A program made the position numbers and the translations under genes. This document shows, one piece after another, positions 11,307-24,249 of a DNA stretch of 64,000 nucleotides; position 1 is the first letter of the stretch, and each line of letters opens with the position of its first letter. The notes beneath the pieces were generated by a model. The model did no database searches, had not been told where the DNA came from, and saw nothing but the letters and a program-made list of their open reading frames with translations. Source of the stretch: Pristionchus mayeri (taxonomy: Eukaryota > Nematoda > Chromadorea > Rhabditida > Neodiplogasteridae). The DNA is taken from the NCBI GenBank assembly GCA_036245805.1, contig BTRK01000001.1:22141087-22205086 (forward strand). Reading direction: 5' to 3'.

Positions 11307-13502
11307 ATGATACTCATCCTCTTCTTCCTCCCTCTCCTCCTTTCAGCCTCGGCCCCTCCAGGTAAGATTGACCTACCTACCACATCGATATTCCCCTTCA
11401 GGGAGGTCTCCCAAGTCTGAGTCCTCGTTGATCTCTCATCTCCTTTCTGACTACAATCCAGATGGAAGACCAGTGAGAGATCACAGGAAGATCGTCTACG
11501 TCACTGTGCAACCTCAACTGCAGTCACTCATTCAAGTGGTACGATTATCGATTGGTAGATCACCGGTAGATCAAGGATTCCAGGTAGAACAACAGGAGCA
11601 GATCAAGATCCTTCTGTGGTTCCCGCAGGTTCGATGGGGCGACGAATGGGACAGAAGGGTGATTGTTTCAGTCGTGGACGGACGAATTCCTTGTGTGGAA
11701 TGAGACGGAATGGGATGGAATCAAGAGGGTAAATATCCCCACCACCAAGATCTGGCTGCCCGATGGATACATATTCGACACGTACGTTCAATTGAATGCT
11801 TTTGACGGTATATCGTGCAGTAATCATTGACTGATAGAACGTCTTTGTAAAGCTATTGTTTAGAGTGGATATGAAGGAACCGTTGGTGAATTTGAATGCA
11901 CGAGTCTCATCGAATGGATCAGTTGAAGTTGACTTCAACAAGGTAAATTAGTCTGACAACTAGTGCAAAGCATTCCTCTTATCATGTATTTGAAATGAAA
12001 AAAAGTTATTCCTTTGAATGAGTTATATTCTATCCTCTGAAATCCATTCTAGAGAATCGTCTCGTCTTTCAGTTGCTTGATCTCCGATGCGAATTGAAAG
12101 TCCTCGATTTTCCTTTCGATGAGCAGAGATGCATCATGGAATTCAGCAGTTGGAGTTACCAGGTGAGATGAGATTGCAGAAAACAATCGTCAATTCTGCT
12201 CATTAGATCGATCAGCTTCTCCATGTTTCGAAGGAGCCTCTAATACCGAGTGAGGATACGGTAGATGGATGATGTTTGACCTACTGAGCACGTGAATGCT
12301 TGAGAATTCTGAGTGGGCGATTCTGTCGATGGAAGCAGAGACGAAGAGGAAGAGTTACGGAGGGACACACGGGCAAAACAATGAATACGAAGAGATTCAC
12401 TTCCTTCTGGTCTCTCCTTGCAAACTATTCCAAAGAACCAAACTGAGACAACTTGAACGATCTTTCAAAGATTTTCGCATGAACTGATTAGGTCATGCAA
12501 GGTTAATTGAATAAGAATCGAGCAACGCACGTCTCTGACGCCTTTAATATTCCCGCTTTCCCCTCTCAGAAGATTCGTCGGAAGCCCCTCTATTACATCG
12601 TGGTCATTCTCATTCCCACTTTCGTCATCGTCAATGTCTCCATCATTGGAATATTCACTCCTCATGGAGTACAAGGAGACAGGGAGGAAAAGGTACGACT
12701 TTTCCCAGAGTGGAGAATCTTTTTCCCTTCCGTTCCTTCACAGTCTCTAAGTGAGAAATAAGGAGAGAACTGTTGTGTCCTCTCTCCATGAGTGATCATC
12801 TCATTCTTCTCTCAGGTTTCTCTGGGTCTCACAACTCTTCTCACGATGGCAGTAATCCTCGACATGGTAACGGGAGAGATGCCTAAGAGTGCCGCGGGAC
12901 TTCCCCTCCTGGGTGAACAACAATTATCCAATCACGCCATTCTAGCTTCATTCAATTACAAAACTATCTGTGGAATATAAAATGTCATAGCACCTACCGT
13001 AACCTACAGTACACTCAGGTCGATTCATTCTGGCAGAGACTGTGATCTGCGTGTTGGCCATTGCCGTTTCCGTATTCACCATCTTCATTCATGAGAGGGT
13101 ACTGTATCTGTCGAGGGAACCTCCGAAATGGATCGATAAATGGATGAGGGAGAATACGGTAAGTGGAATTGCAATACGAAGCATCACTAGAATCATGTTG
13201 CGCATTCTTATAAAGTTTGCCAGCAGAATAAAGAGGAAATCCATCCGTTGCTCATCAAATCCCCTTGCATCGAAGAACTTCGCTCCTGTCTCGATGACTT
13301 ACGTACCCATCTACGAGAGATGAAGAGAGATGAGGAGATCAAAGTACGGTGGTTGGGGGATACGGTAGTCCGATGGGTCATCATTCAGATCGTGTGGCAG
13401 CGTATATTCTCTCTGGTGGATATTGTTGCCATGCTCTTGCTTCTTCTCTCTAATTTCTTGCTCACTTTCTTCATGTTCCGATTCGCAATTCCCTCTTTGT
13501 GA
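11307..13502 (+). CDS. Cys-loop ligand-gated ion channel subunit (nicotinic acetylcholine receptor-like, non-alpha)
   Basis: Pentameric ligand-gated cation channel subunit, plasma membrane. Exons: 11307-11361, 11402-11538, 11584-11628, 11672-11781, 11864-11942, 12073-12162, 12207-12260, 12305-12409, 12570-12692, 12816-12912, 13019-13158, 13227-13502, about 436 residues. A signal peptide (MILILFFLPLLLSASA) is followed by the extracellular domain with SWTDEFLVWNETEWDG, IWLPD, and a Cys-loop with 13 residues between cysteines (CELKVLDFPFDEQRC). Four membrane segments follow: M1 after RRKPLYY; M2 preceded by REEK, the acidic -1' residue expected of cation channels; M3 after GRFILAE; M4 near the C-terminus. 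The M3-M4 loop is short. No vicinal cysteine pair is seen in loop C, so this is a non-alpha-type or divergent LGC/ACR subunit. The exon 7/8 junction (weak TTGAG acceptor) is the least certain. The C-terminal stop is at 13500-13502. Confidence 0.9.
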
Positions 13503-13694
13503 GTGAGTGAATGGAGAATGAGAAAGGGAAGGACAAGGGGGAGTCTCATCCCCCAGTCAGTGCACTCCCAGTAACAATCAACCATTTATCACATAGTCAT
13601 ATTCTCTAGTAGTCACTGTCCTTCGCCTCTGTCAATTCCAGCACGTTGTACGTCCTGAGAATGATAAAGTTATTAAGTTTAATTGAGCAATTAA

Positions 13695-14823
13695 TTACAT
13701 CTCGATGGCTCGTTCGATGAGTTTCTCGTGAATCTCCGTGAATCCCGACCACGAATTCCGTTCTGAACTTTGGTCTTGGAACTCGAAGAAGTGGTAGGGA
13801 AACTCACGGATGTCTGTGAGTATCTTGTGTTTTGCCTGTTGTGTCATGTTGGAGTGATTGGAGAGAGCGACTTGCACGATCTCGAAGTAGTTAGCCAGAC
13901 CACGGACGAGAGCAGAGTAGAAACGATCCGACTGAAGAGATTCTCATTCTGTACTACGTTTTCCCTCCTCTCTTTCTACATCTTCAGGATTCATTGATCG
14001 ATTCCATCACAATTCCCTAGTGCGGAGCAACAATTACTGCATCCTCTGTTGTGTAGGCGTACTACTACACTCAGAGTAAAGACTTTGGAAATAATAGCTG
14101 CATTTAGCGTAAACCCTAGAAGCTGACAACAATTATGAAGGAAGGTTTAGAGCGAGGAATAATTCTCATTCCATGAAAATTGAGTGAGAATAACTCAGAA
14201 CAAGGATTATCATCAGGGAAGAGTCACTCCATCCATAATAAACAGAAATTCTTCACGTTAAAACAGACTGACCACATTATCGATGCCGACGTGGAGGGAG
14301 ATGTACGCCCCGATCTCACTCTGCAAGGGGAAGAATAGACAATGAGAACAATTAGACCGAAATTAGAATGTTTTGTAATCCCTTGTTTTGTAATCTGTCC
14401 CCTCAACTCGTGAATGGACAACAGTTTCACAGAACTCTAATCAAGTAATGAGTGAGAGCCAATTGTGAATTGATCATAAGTGATTACCTCAACTCCGACT
14501 TCCTTCGCCCATTCTCTGAATCGATTGAGCATCTCATTGAATGATAGATTCCGATCGAACATGATGTCATCGAATCCCTTGATCTCCTTCTCGGTCATTC
14601 CACGAAGGAATCGAGGACGAACGATTTCCAACTCAATTTCGAGGTCATTTTTGAAATAATACAACGCGTCTTACACACCCTAGTCATCATCATTGTTCTC
14701 TACGTTTATTGTATGGTGACCACTACTTCGTACCCAGTCTCGTCAATTAACAGTGGAAGGTACCGGCATGTTGAATGCCTCGACGGCGACGACGAGAATC
14801 AGAGTGAGGAGAATCTTCGCCAT
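13695..14823 (-). CDS. SXP/RAL-2 (DUF148) family secreted protein
   Basis: Nematode-specific secreted protein family known as surface or excretory antigens in parasitic species; biochemical role is not settled. Exons: 14823-14764, 14631-14488 (start approximate), 14320-14273, 13931-13695, about 162 residues. Exon 1 is a signal peptide (MAKILLTLILVVAVEAFN). The mature part has the family pattern: PRFLRGMTEKEIKGF, then a helix ending FREWAKEVGVE (the conserved WA..YGV-like motif), then a second helical unit with LSNHSNMTQQAKHKILTDI. Length and architecture fit the family. The acceptor of exon 2 is uncertain because the best pyrimidine-rich site gives the wrong phase. It ends head-on with the ion channel gene (193 bp between the two stops). 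Confidence 0.75.
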
Positions 14824-15319
14824 GGCGAGGAAGGAAGGAAATCTCTCTGCAATTGAGATCTACCCCTCCTCCTTCCCTTCTTCTACCGCATTCTGGGAAA
14901 CTCCTCCCTTTCCGGGCAGCTCGCAACATTCCTCCGAGTCCTCCCTCTCCTCCCTCCTCTCTCCTCCCTACTTCCTACAGACTGCACCCTCCCCTATCTC
15001 CACACTCTCTCTCCTCTCTCTATCTTCTACGAGAGGTGTAGAGTGGAGAGCCTCTCGTCATTCTTCCGATTGGCTTCTCCTTCGTCCTTCTTCTGTGTGT
15101 CTCTTCAAGTGCTCGATGAGGGGTGTAAATCGCTATTTATCCGGGGTGGCAATGCGTAACTTGCACGACGAAGGTCACAATAAATAGGGACGAAAGCTTT
15201 GATCGAGGAATGGACACGTATTGAGGAGCGGGGTAGAAGAGAAGATATGAAGAGCAAGTGAGAATCGATTGAAGACAAAGACTACAGTATGATTCAAATG
15301 AAGAGGGCTACAGCATGAA

Positions 15320-18300
15320 TCAGTTGGCGATTCGCAGCAACTTCATTGTAGAGAGTGCGAGTCTCTTCTCGTCGGGAGTCGCAGGGGGAGGAAGTTGAGA
15401 TCGATCGGAGAATGCTCGAAGCCATTCCTCCTCAAGAGGATCGAATGATCTTTGATCGTTGAGTGGGACTCACCTTGGTCTTCGCATCTTGACACGAGAA
15501 GAGATAGTGCCTGTTCTCCCCCACCAGACGGAAGGAATGCTTCACTGTTACGTGGAAGGTCTGCTCTGAAAGGAAGACATCAACTAAACCATGTACTATC
15601 TTCAATACACACTCTAACTATGTTTATGATAATAACGTTTTCAAAAAGTCTCAATCTCCCGTTGACTGACCCTTTCCATCGTTGACGTCGTGGAGGGCGA
15701 CTGAAGAGAGGGAGATTCGCTCTTTGAAGACGAAGGAATTACGAGAGAAGACGTCCTTCTTGCACAGAACGAGAGTTTGGTCGAAGAGGAACAGAGTGAT
15801 CTGCAATTATCGATCTAAAACCAATCAAGCCATGTTTTAGTATAATTAGTATAATTAAAAACTACATTCCTGCACGATCTCTTGTCTCCACCGTTTTTAT
15901 CCTTGTCGTACACTACGGCACTCAACCTAGCGGAGGGAATCGTGGTGCTCTCTCTCGTCCCCCCCCCCCCCCCACCGAGTTCCTTCCATTCACAGCCCAT
16001 CTACTATTGAAGTGTCTCTCTCACCTGCTTTGCCCAATGGTTTCCTCCAGCTACGCATCTGCACATCGCTTCTCCGCTCTTGATCAACATCGAATTCCTC
16101 TCGATCAGATCCGGACCCTGAGAGTGAATTCATTCCTATCGTTCGCTGCTTATTTTCCCGGGAAATCCGACAAAGTTAAAATAATTCTTATGCATGGGAT
16201 ATCACGTCTCCCCAATGGGTTGATTGGGTGTCTCGTACCTTCCATGAGTGTAGACTGGCCTGCCAGAGAGCGATTGCCTGGATGCTCTCGATCCTCCTTC
16301 GTCTCTCGTCCAATTGACACGCCACCTCCTTCATCGCACGCACTGCACACGAGAGAGAGTGCCGATCCGCGTGTCCCATCGGAGTGACCTACCAAGGGAT
16401 ACCGTATGAAGAAAGGTATCGATCGATGGATTACGGTACCTTGTATATCTGCTGCAGCTGAAGTGGATATCGACAGATTCTCTGGACGGGAGTGAGGAGG
16501 AAAGCCTCGAGTGACAGATGGGGCATTCCCCGTAGCAGACGACATGCCTCAACCAACCACGTTGTGTGAATATTCTAGTGAACCCTGTGACTACATTCGT
16601 CGTTGTGCTTTTGTTTTCGTACTATGGAAGATGAGTTATTCTCATTTGCATCAACTCGCAACTGACATCGAAGAATTGGTGGTAGACGGGCTGTCTGGTG
16701 AGAGCAGCGAGACGAGAACACGAGAGGGGACGATTGTTGCAGTAGGGGGCATACACTGTGAAGTGCTGCTTCTGAAGGGAGTCTTCATCATTGAATGGAG
16801 AGATTCACTCACGTGTCTCAAGAAGGCGCCTCCGATCATGGAATCCTCTGGTCTCAGTGGGTCGAGGGACATCTCCAGTTGTCTGAAGGGGGATTCCTCT
16901 CTGCATCATCTGAATTCTGCTCACCTCAACAGTCTCACGTGCAGACTGAGCAGTTGGCCGATATTACAGAAGATGATGTCAACTGTTTCTCGAGGGAAGA
17001 GATCCGATCGACGATGAGTCTGCTCCAGAAATCCCTGAAAGGAAGGATCAAGGAGGGAGGGGGTAGTCACACTAACCACAATCGTCGATAACTTTGAAGT
17101 TTATAAGAGAAAGGAACGAACATGAACGAGGTTATCCAGTAATTGTACGTAATCTCTCTCAGTCTTCAGCAGTTCTTCCACTGCCTTCGCCCTTTGTCTC
17201 CTCATCGCCTACAGTTTCTCTCCTTCGCTGATCTTTGATCTCTGCTAACCTCAGGGAAGTTATTAGCTTCATCAACGCCTTCGTTGCCGGAATCAGTAGA
17301 AGAAGTCGATGAGACGATCTGAAGGGGGGAGTTGATGGGAGAGGAGAGGAACTGGCCAGAAGGAGAACCACGAACGTCTCTCCATTCCCACGCACTCTCA
17401 TCGACCAAACACTCGACCAGACGAAGGTGCTTTGATCCATTTCACACCTTTCTTAGATCTGTTTTTCAGACGTCGTCGTCTCTGACAACTCACCGTTACA
17501 TAGCTGGCAGGAAACCATCCTTGGCTGTCTCGACAGGCCCCGTACCAGAGACCAGAGGGAGAGGAAGTGTCGATGACTGTGACTGTGTCCCCTCGGGCGA
17601 AGGGAAGCTCGTCAGAGAGGACTGCCACGTGGTCAGCAAGGGCCTCCGCCAGAGTAGACTGAAGAGGAGAAGAGGGTCGAGGGGGGAGATCTCTCTATCT
17701 CACCGATTGGGAGGAGGAGGAGGAAGAGGTGCTGGAGTGAGTCATCGATGAGGTCGTCGAATTCAGAGATCGTCTGTTCCACTCTGCCTCAGTGATGCAG
17801 TCGATTCGGGAGACGTGGGGAGATGCATCTGAAGACGTCGTCTTAGAGGGGGAAGTTCAGCCATCCGTTCAGTAAACAGCCCCCGCCTGTAATTCCCCCT
17901 CGTGAACCATTTCCCTCCTGCTTTGTTTTCCAGAACAAAACTCGCGCGCCTGCCACCGAAAGGCAGACAATAGGAAGCTAGTTCTTCGTGCGCCTTTGAC
18001 TACCATAGCTTAGCCCCCCTCCCCCCCCCCCATCTCCTTACCGTGGTTAATCCATTACGGCCTTGGCAGTAGTACTGTGAATGGGACTAAGCTAACCATA
18101 AAATGACTAACTGAAGAGAGTCCTCTTCCTCTCTCTCTCTCCGTCTTCCCTCCAAACCACTTTGGATCTGCCGGTTCGATCCACGAGGGATGACAGACGG
18201 AGGAGACAAAGTGACAACTTTCTGCATAAAGGGATAACAGAGATGACAGGGTGATGCCCCCTTACTCCTCTGGAAGTGAGGGAAGAAGGAGACAATGAGG

Positions 18301-20113
18301 ATGAGGATGAGCTCCCTCGAGGACAAACAAACAATCACTGCGAATTCACCGCTTCCGGAAAGTGCGAAGTGAAACGAGAAGAAGCACGAAGACTATCCCA
18401 AAACCAATATCACTCGTGACCTACCGTAATCCTCTTCGGAGTCAGTTGTCGATAGGGGTTCGCTCTTGGATCTCTTCGGCCGTCGTCGCAGTCTCACAGA
18501 GGCAGCTCGCTGCAATGGAAGATGTCTAGATGGAGTCACTCCCTTCTCCCCCGTCCCTCCATCTATTTCTTCCTCTGTCGGTTCCATTCCCGTTTCAGCA
18601 TCATTTCCCAACACGCGCATGTTTTCATAATCGAGTTGATGATTGGGAACGATCAGACTGAGAACGAGTCGAGACTCGTGTTCGAAGGCTAATCAAGAGA
18701 GAGAGAAATGGAGAGAGAGACGGGTTTGAGTGAGAGGAGCGCAAAAACTAGATGATTGAACGGAGTCAGGCAGAGTTACGAGGATTAGAGGAGAAAGTGG
18801 AGACAAAGAGGCAAATCATCAACTATTCCAATTCACTGTCAGAGTTCAATTCGAGGCTGCGATACACGATCAATAGAGGCATTTGCAAGTAGTCGAGGTG
18901 GGGTTTACCTGCTTGAAGGCGGAGATGTTCTCTTCTGGTGGAAGGGGCGGCAGTCTGATTGGCACGGAGACGTCGATGTCGGGATGCTGCAGTGATCTCT
19001 CATCTTTGATCTATCGATCGCTCGAATGAACGTGACCAAGTGTTCTACTATACGACGAAGTCTCAGGACGAGTGGGAAGAGAGAGGGTGGATGATACCAG
19101 AGAGAAAGCTGTGAAATGGAATACGGATGGATCAAACAGATTGGGGAAAAGGGGAGGGAAATCCATCCCAGTGCCATCCCCCTCCCGGCATCCCTTTCAC
19201 TCCATTTGTCTGTGATCTCTACGGGGAGTGGACAGATCATCGGAGGCCTTTGTCTCAAGAATGTGCCCATTGTACAGATCAACGATGACTCTTGAAGGGA
19301 AGAGAAGGGATATGGTAGGAATACGGTAGCTATGGATTACTTACGATAGGAATGATGAGAGCCATGTAGAACGCTGGAGGTGAAAAGAAGTGAGTGAAGC
19401 GGATTACGGGATGGAGAGGGAGAGAGGGAGGGGGAGACGGGGAGAGACTGAGGGAGCGGAGGGGAGGAGTCAAGTAGGACAGTAGTAGTGGATCAGATTA
19501 CTCTTTGCCCTCTCTCTAATTGGATCGACTCTTTTGAGTGGAAGAGGAGAGTTTCACACCCTGATAAGATAATGGGAGTTGAGGAGGAAAGGCGTGATAC
19601 ATCTATAGTACATCCTGGCGAAATGGGTACTATCACCGACGTAACGGCGTCAATTTAAGTTTTTTGTGTCACTGCGAATATGTACGAATTTGAGAATCCG
19701 TAGTTGATAAGATAAGACCACGCCGAACGAGTACGAAAAATAAGTGTACAATCGGACATCGTTAAATATTTTTACTGTTTGGCCATCTGAATTGACCTAG
19801 CCAAAGCATCCAACGTAGAAAAAAATCTACGTTTTCGATAAGAGATATCGATAAAAGATAAAGGAATTCTTAATTGAGGAAGAAATGAATGAATGGTCAA
19901 AGGGACGCCGAGACGGGAATCTGAAGGAAGCCAAAGAGAGATCAATGAGAGAGAAACAAAGAAGAGATGGAAGAAGAGAGGAGGTCATCTAAATGGGAGA
20001 CAAACGGAAGGAGAGATCAGAGACACTTCTGTTCCCAAATGAATGAATGATCTTACCTGATCGAGAATCTGCCTGATGTCGAAGATCCCATTCGAACTCG
20101 AGAACGAATCCAT
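15320..20113 (-). CDS. Rho guanine nucleotide exchange factor, SH3-DH-PH (Asef/collybistin type)
   Basis: Activates a Rho-family GTPase (Cdc42 or Rac in the related vertebrate proteins ARHGEF4/ARHGEF9/SPATA13) at the membrane or cytoskeleton. Well-supported exons: 18688-18425, 17828-17704, 17658-17494, 17411-17250, 17208-17128, 17034-16925, 16882-16813, 16771-16667, 16547-16440, 16388-16239, 16117-16025, 15800-15671, 15565-15474, 15430-15320; all phases agree. The SH3 domain has [20 protein letters not shown] and QGWFPASYV, very like Asef/collybistin. The DH domain has [24 protein letters not shown] and [16 protein letters not shown]; then [18 protein letters not shown]. The PH domain has MLIKSGEAM and [14 protein letters not shown]. 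Four more N-terminal exons (20113-20057, 19373-19345, 19290-19223, 18986-18909) fit in phase and begin at an ATG directly after TTTCTGCAG, adding 100 residues of unknown content; total about 665. Several acceptors are TTGAG rather than TTCAG. Confidence 0.9.
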
Positions 20114-20918
20114 CTGCAGAAAACAATTGTGATTTTGAAATGAATGAAAGTGAGCAACTTCACGGGAAAGTGAATATATGAAGAGGAAGAGGAAGAGGAA
20201 GAGGGCACTTGTAAGAAGGAAATGAGGAATGCTTGAGAGCGAATGAGAAGGGTGCAACTCATGAATGAACGCATTTTTTGCTGTTGATCTAGTGTAATTA
20301 GATATGCAGAGGGAGATGGATGAGAGAGGGAGTGGCTCCCAATCAGAGGTGAGAGGTGCCTCCTAAAGGGGAGAAGGATGGAGACTCATCGAAGACAAGG
20401 ATTAGGAGAGGCCGGAAGAGCAAAGTAGAAAGACACACCGAACAGAAGGAAAGAGAGGGAGGGAGACGACGTGAGAAGGTGTTCACCCTCAGGCTCAGAC
20501 TGATAATCATATGTGGTAAACAAGAGGAAACTGGATGATATGGAGGACGAAGACTGTTTGACCTACCGTCTCCCAGAAATATTGATTTCGTAATTTCCAC
20601 TGCTACTCTAATCCAGAATAGAGAATGCGTGGATTCATGGGAATCACGCTAAATTTGCGAGAGTGACCGAATAGAGACACAATTGGACTGTTTGCATTAC
20701 CAGGCGCGGAATTGGACAGAGGAAGAGCTGATCAAGCGAGATTCATGCGATGTTTCCTCTTCTAGTGATAGTTGATGAGGGGGAGGGAGAGGGAGGAGAG
20801 GACTGGAGAGATAGTACGAACACCTCGTCTTGTACTTTCTGTGATCGCCCTCCAATTGACGAGAATGTTTGTGGAATTGGAGGGAGATTGGGCAGAGAGA
20901 AGGAGTGGACAATGTGAT

Positions 20919-20986
<68 letters not shown>

Positions 20987-22189
20987 CAATACTGGCATGA
21001 AACGAGTGATTACCACTACGAGAGCTGCACTATACGAACGACGAGGATGCAGATCTGCAAGGTGGAAGGAGGGGGGGGGGGGGAGGGGCATCCATCCAGA
21101 AACGACCTCCCATTGATAGGATTAGAGGAAGAGGATGTAGTGCCAGACTAATCCCTACATTGAACAGCACGCGAAATCTCGGAGTAGCTTGGAGTGAATG
21201 GAAGCACGGAATATCCACGAAGAGAGAGGGACTGAGGGTCACTCGTCAAGCCATAGAAGGAAACCATAAAGAGTCGTTTACTAGCCAGAACATTCCTAGA
21301 GAGAGATCACAATCATCATCATTGAAATGGTAATAGACCTTGGAATGGACCTCTCTCTCAGATCCTCCTCTCTTCCCGTTACCATGAACTCCTTATAAGA
21401 CTCTTGAAGAGCCAGGAATTGGGAGGATGAGGTCAATGAGGGGATTGAAGAGAAGGAGAGGAAAAACGGAGTTATTTGAACATCTACGGGAATACTAACA
21501 GAAGTAGGGGGAGGGAAGTTGTAGTGGTAGAGTGAGTATAAGCCAATTTGTGCACTTTTCGCACCTGGGGGAAATTCGATTAGGGTGAGAGAGAAGAGAG
21601 AGAGAGAGAGACTCAAGTGGGATTCCAACTGATGGAATGCATTGCACGAGAGTGAGGTACATCAGAGGAATGTCTCTCTGATTCATCTCCTCTCCAACAG
21701 AGGAAGATGCGGAATGATTACTTCCCCTCCCTTCCTTCCTTCTACGATGTCTCTACCAATTTCTCGTGTTTCAATGGAAAAATGGACGCGATGAATGGCA
21801 AAGAAATTGGGATGAATCAGTCACGGAACTCCGGTGTGTCTTCTCTCCCCTCTCCCTCCTCTCCCTCTCCCTGTCCTCTCCCTGGGGAGGAGTCGAGTAG
21901 GTACATAGAAGTAATGTGTATTCCATTCACATCTCGTGTGTTGACTTGAGAGGGAGGAAAGACCCCCTGAGGGCATCGAGAGTAAACGGAGTCCATCGAG
22001 GGAGAGAAGGAAGGAGAGAGAGGAGAGAAAAGGTGAGCGATGACTCCTTTGAAGTGCCCTACGTGGAATCAAGATGAGGACCAGTAATCGAAGAAATTTT
22101 TAACAAGTGAAAAAAGAGGGATCATTCAAATGTTTAACTCAAGGAAGATTAGTTATGAAGGCTATCATTGTTTTTTTAATCACTTCCCC
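20114..22189. other. GA/CT-rich region, candidate exons only
   Basis: Low-complexity spacer with a long (GA)n run. Minus-strand fragments that might be exons (around 20.57-20.61 kb, reading VEITKSIFLGD, and 21.6-21.68 kb, reading MNQRDIPLMYLTLVQCIPS) have plausible splice borders, but I could not chain them into a protein. Nothing else is supported. Confidence 0.3.
20921..20983. repeat. (GA)n dinucleotide microsatellite
   Basis: An uninterrupted run of about 31 GA units (63 bp), lying in a strand-biased GA-rich region. Open frames across it (Arg-Glu on plus, Ser-Leu on minus) are artefacts of the repeat. Confidence 0.98.
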
Positions 22190-22256
22190 CACCCGGACTC
22201 GAACCGGCACTATCCAGGTACCAATGAAACACACTACCATTGAGCTACCTGAGATT
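22187..22256 (-). pseudogene. Degenerate tRNA-like sequence (possible tRNA-Thr-like, GGT loop)
   Basis: Read on the minus strand the segment has a D-arm-like TAGCTCAATGGTAG, a candidate anticodon loop TTGGTAC (anticodon GGT), and a near-canonical B-box, GGTTCGAGTCC. The spacing of A and B boxes is right for a tRNA. However, the anticodon stem has several mismatches, and the acceptor stem ends (TCTCAGG against TGGGGGA) pair only in part. This looks like a decayed tRNA or a tRNA-derived SINE head rather than a working gene. Confidence 0.5.
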
Positions 22257-23163
22257 TGTTCGTTGTTGGAGTAAGTGCTTGATTAGCATAAGGTAAATAT
22301 TGCAATACTCGTCATCTGATCGACTCGAAGGCACTTCATAATTCAGAAAAAAATTGCCGATAATGAATAAGCAAGAACTGTTGTATCAACCAATGAATGG
22401 CAGCAAGAAGGTACTTACTAATGGGGAAGTAATGGAAGGAAGTAAAGTGGACATCGAGAGGAGAGATCAGAAAAGGAGATAGTGAAGGAATGGAATGAAG
22501 TTAGAAGGAGGAGATTCCCTCGAAGTGGAACCCCCAATGAAGGAGTCACTCTCTCTGATTGGGTCCCTGTTTTGACTGATGGAAGTCCCCTATCTTCCCT
22601 GGTTGATTCTTCACTTTCTTACATGCAAAAGCCAGACGACTATTCCCTTTCTCATATCGTCTGTGTTTGAGCGAATCTCAAACTTCAGATCCATCCATCC
22701 ACTTTTTGAAGAGCCACTTCGATTTCACGATCAATATCCTGATAACTCTTCAAAATGGTTGATCTGAGATAAAAAAATAAGAGTAATTTTTATATTATTC
22801 AAAAACGTGGCATCAGAAGGAGAAATGCATGAAGAGGGTAAATGGAGGATAACCCGTGGAGAGATAGGTGGAATCTCAGTCTGAGGGAGGGGGGGGGGGG
22901 CTGAACCTGCGCTCTCTTCCCCGTGGGATAAACAGTGCTCATTATTTGACGATGCCCTCGAGTGATGAACGTACGAGAGAAAAATGGGATAAGACACGCT
23001 GCGCTTTGTGTAAATCTCTGCTGAATCTTCAAAAAACAGAGATGTCCCGAGATTGGAAGAGAGCAGTCAATGCAAGTTGTTCAAAGATCAACTTAATCGA
23101 ACGAACGGGAAAGGAGAAGGAGAAGAGGAGATCGGGACTCGAGAGGGAGAAGAAATGATGCAC

Positions 23164-24201
23164 TCAGATAATGAATGCGGTCAACTTGGAGATGATCAAG
23201 ACGCAAATGGTGAACTTAGTGAACAGTGAATACTGTCAGGATGAATGATCAGATATGAGTGTAACTCACGTCGATGGAGTGTCTGAGTGCCTCGACGAGG
23301 GATCTTCGTCGTTGCATGGCCATCCCCTGAAGTCATTCCATTTCCATCAGTAATACAAGGGATTTACGCTCAGCAAGCACGGCGTCGAACGTAAACGAGT
23401 GTAGTTCATTTTGGAGAGCGAAGCGTAAACTATGGAGGCCACCCTCGCCAGTTTTTCTTCCGGTCTAACAATTTGAGACTTCCTGCCTAGTGGAATCGGA
23501 AGGGAAATTATCCCGTGAAATGTGCAAAAGGAGGAGATGGAGGAGCAAAGAACTGCACTTGACCAAGTGACCATTCAAAAGAACAGACTCAGGACAGAGA
23601 ATTTGAATGAAAAAGGAAAAGTACTCGATGTAGAAAGGACTTCCGATCTAATGTTCAGTCGAAATATGAGGAGGAATCGTCGACTGATCGCCATCTCGAG
23701 AGAGACAAGGAAGGAGAGAAAGATGGGAAAGCCACTTTTTGTGAGGAGAGAGATCGGACTCTTACTAGGTAGAAGTGAGTACTTGACATGGAAAGGGATA
23801 AGATGGAGTTGGAAGGAGCGAGGGAGAGAATCACTACGGAGAATTGCAAGAGTTGTGTCACTATGATTTAAAAGGTAGACATACATCCATTTTGAGGATG
23901 AGTAAAGCCAAAATATGTTTCTTATATTTCCGCGAGGATAATTCTCCTATCAAAAAATCCTTGCGGAGTCAACGCATGAAAATTAAATGAGCACGAAAAC
24001 TTCTGAGAAGATTCTGGATGGTAGAGAGCTATGAAGTAAAGAGAAGAAAAGGTGCTCGAAAGGGATATCATCTGTGCAAGATCTCTCGTGTGAATGAGGG
24101 AGGGAAGGGGATATGATGGGTGACCTACCGGTCTTCTCAGTTATCATCGAGTATCTCATGATTCCTCCCTTCACTCCACTCTCTCCAGGAAGTTCACTCA
24201 T
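23164..24201 (-). CDS. Small putative membrane protein, exon chain incomplete
   Basis: Two 3' exons are in phase and convincing: 23326-23270 (GMAMQRRRSLVEALRHSID) and 23232-23164, which encodes a hydrophobic C-terminal segment (FTICVLIISKLTAFII) and a stop. A likely first exon, 24201-24129, begins MSELPGESGVKGGIMRYSMI and ends at a GTAGGT donor, but in phase 1, so at least one exon between is missing from my model. The C-terminal hydrophobic stretch suggests a tail anchor. The family is not recognised. Confidence 0.35.
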
Positions 24202-24249
24202 GATTAGCAAACATTCTCACTTACAATCAAGAGAATGAAGATGGGTTCG

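Noticed and set aside
19811..19833. Small inverted repeat (ACGTAG ... CTACGT around an A-rich loop)
   Set aside because: Only a few base pairs, no flanking duplication and no repeat partner seen, so not called a mobile element or ncRNA.
20772..21116. Arg-Glu repeat protein
   Set aside because: Produced by translation of the (GA)n microsatellite and its GA-rich flanks.
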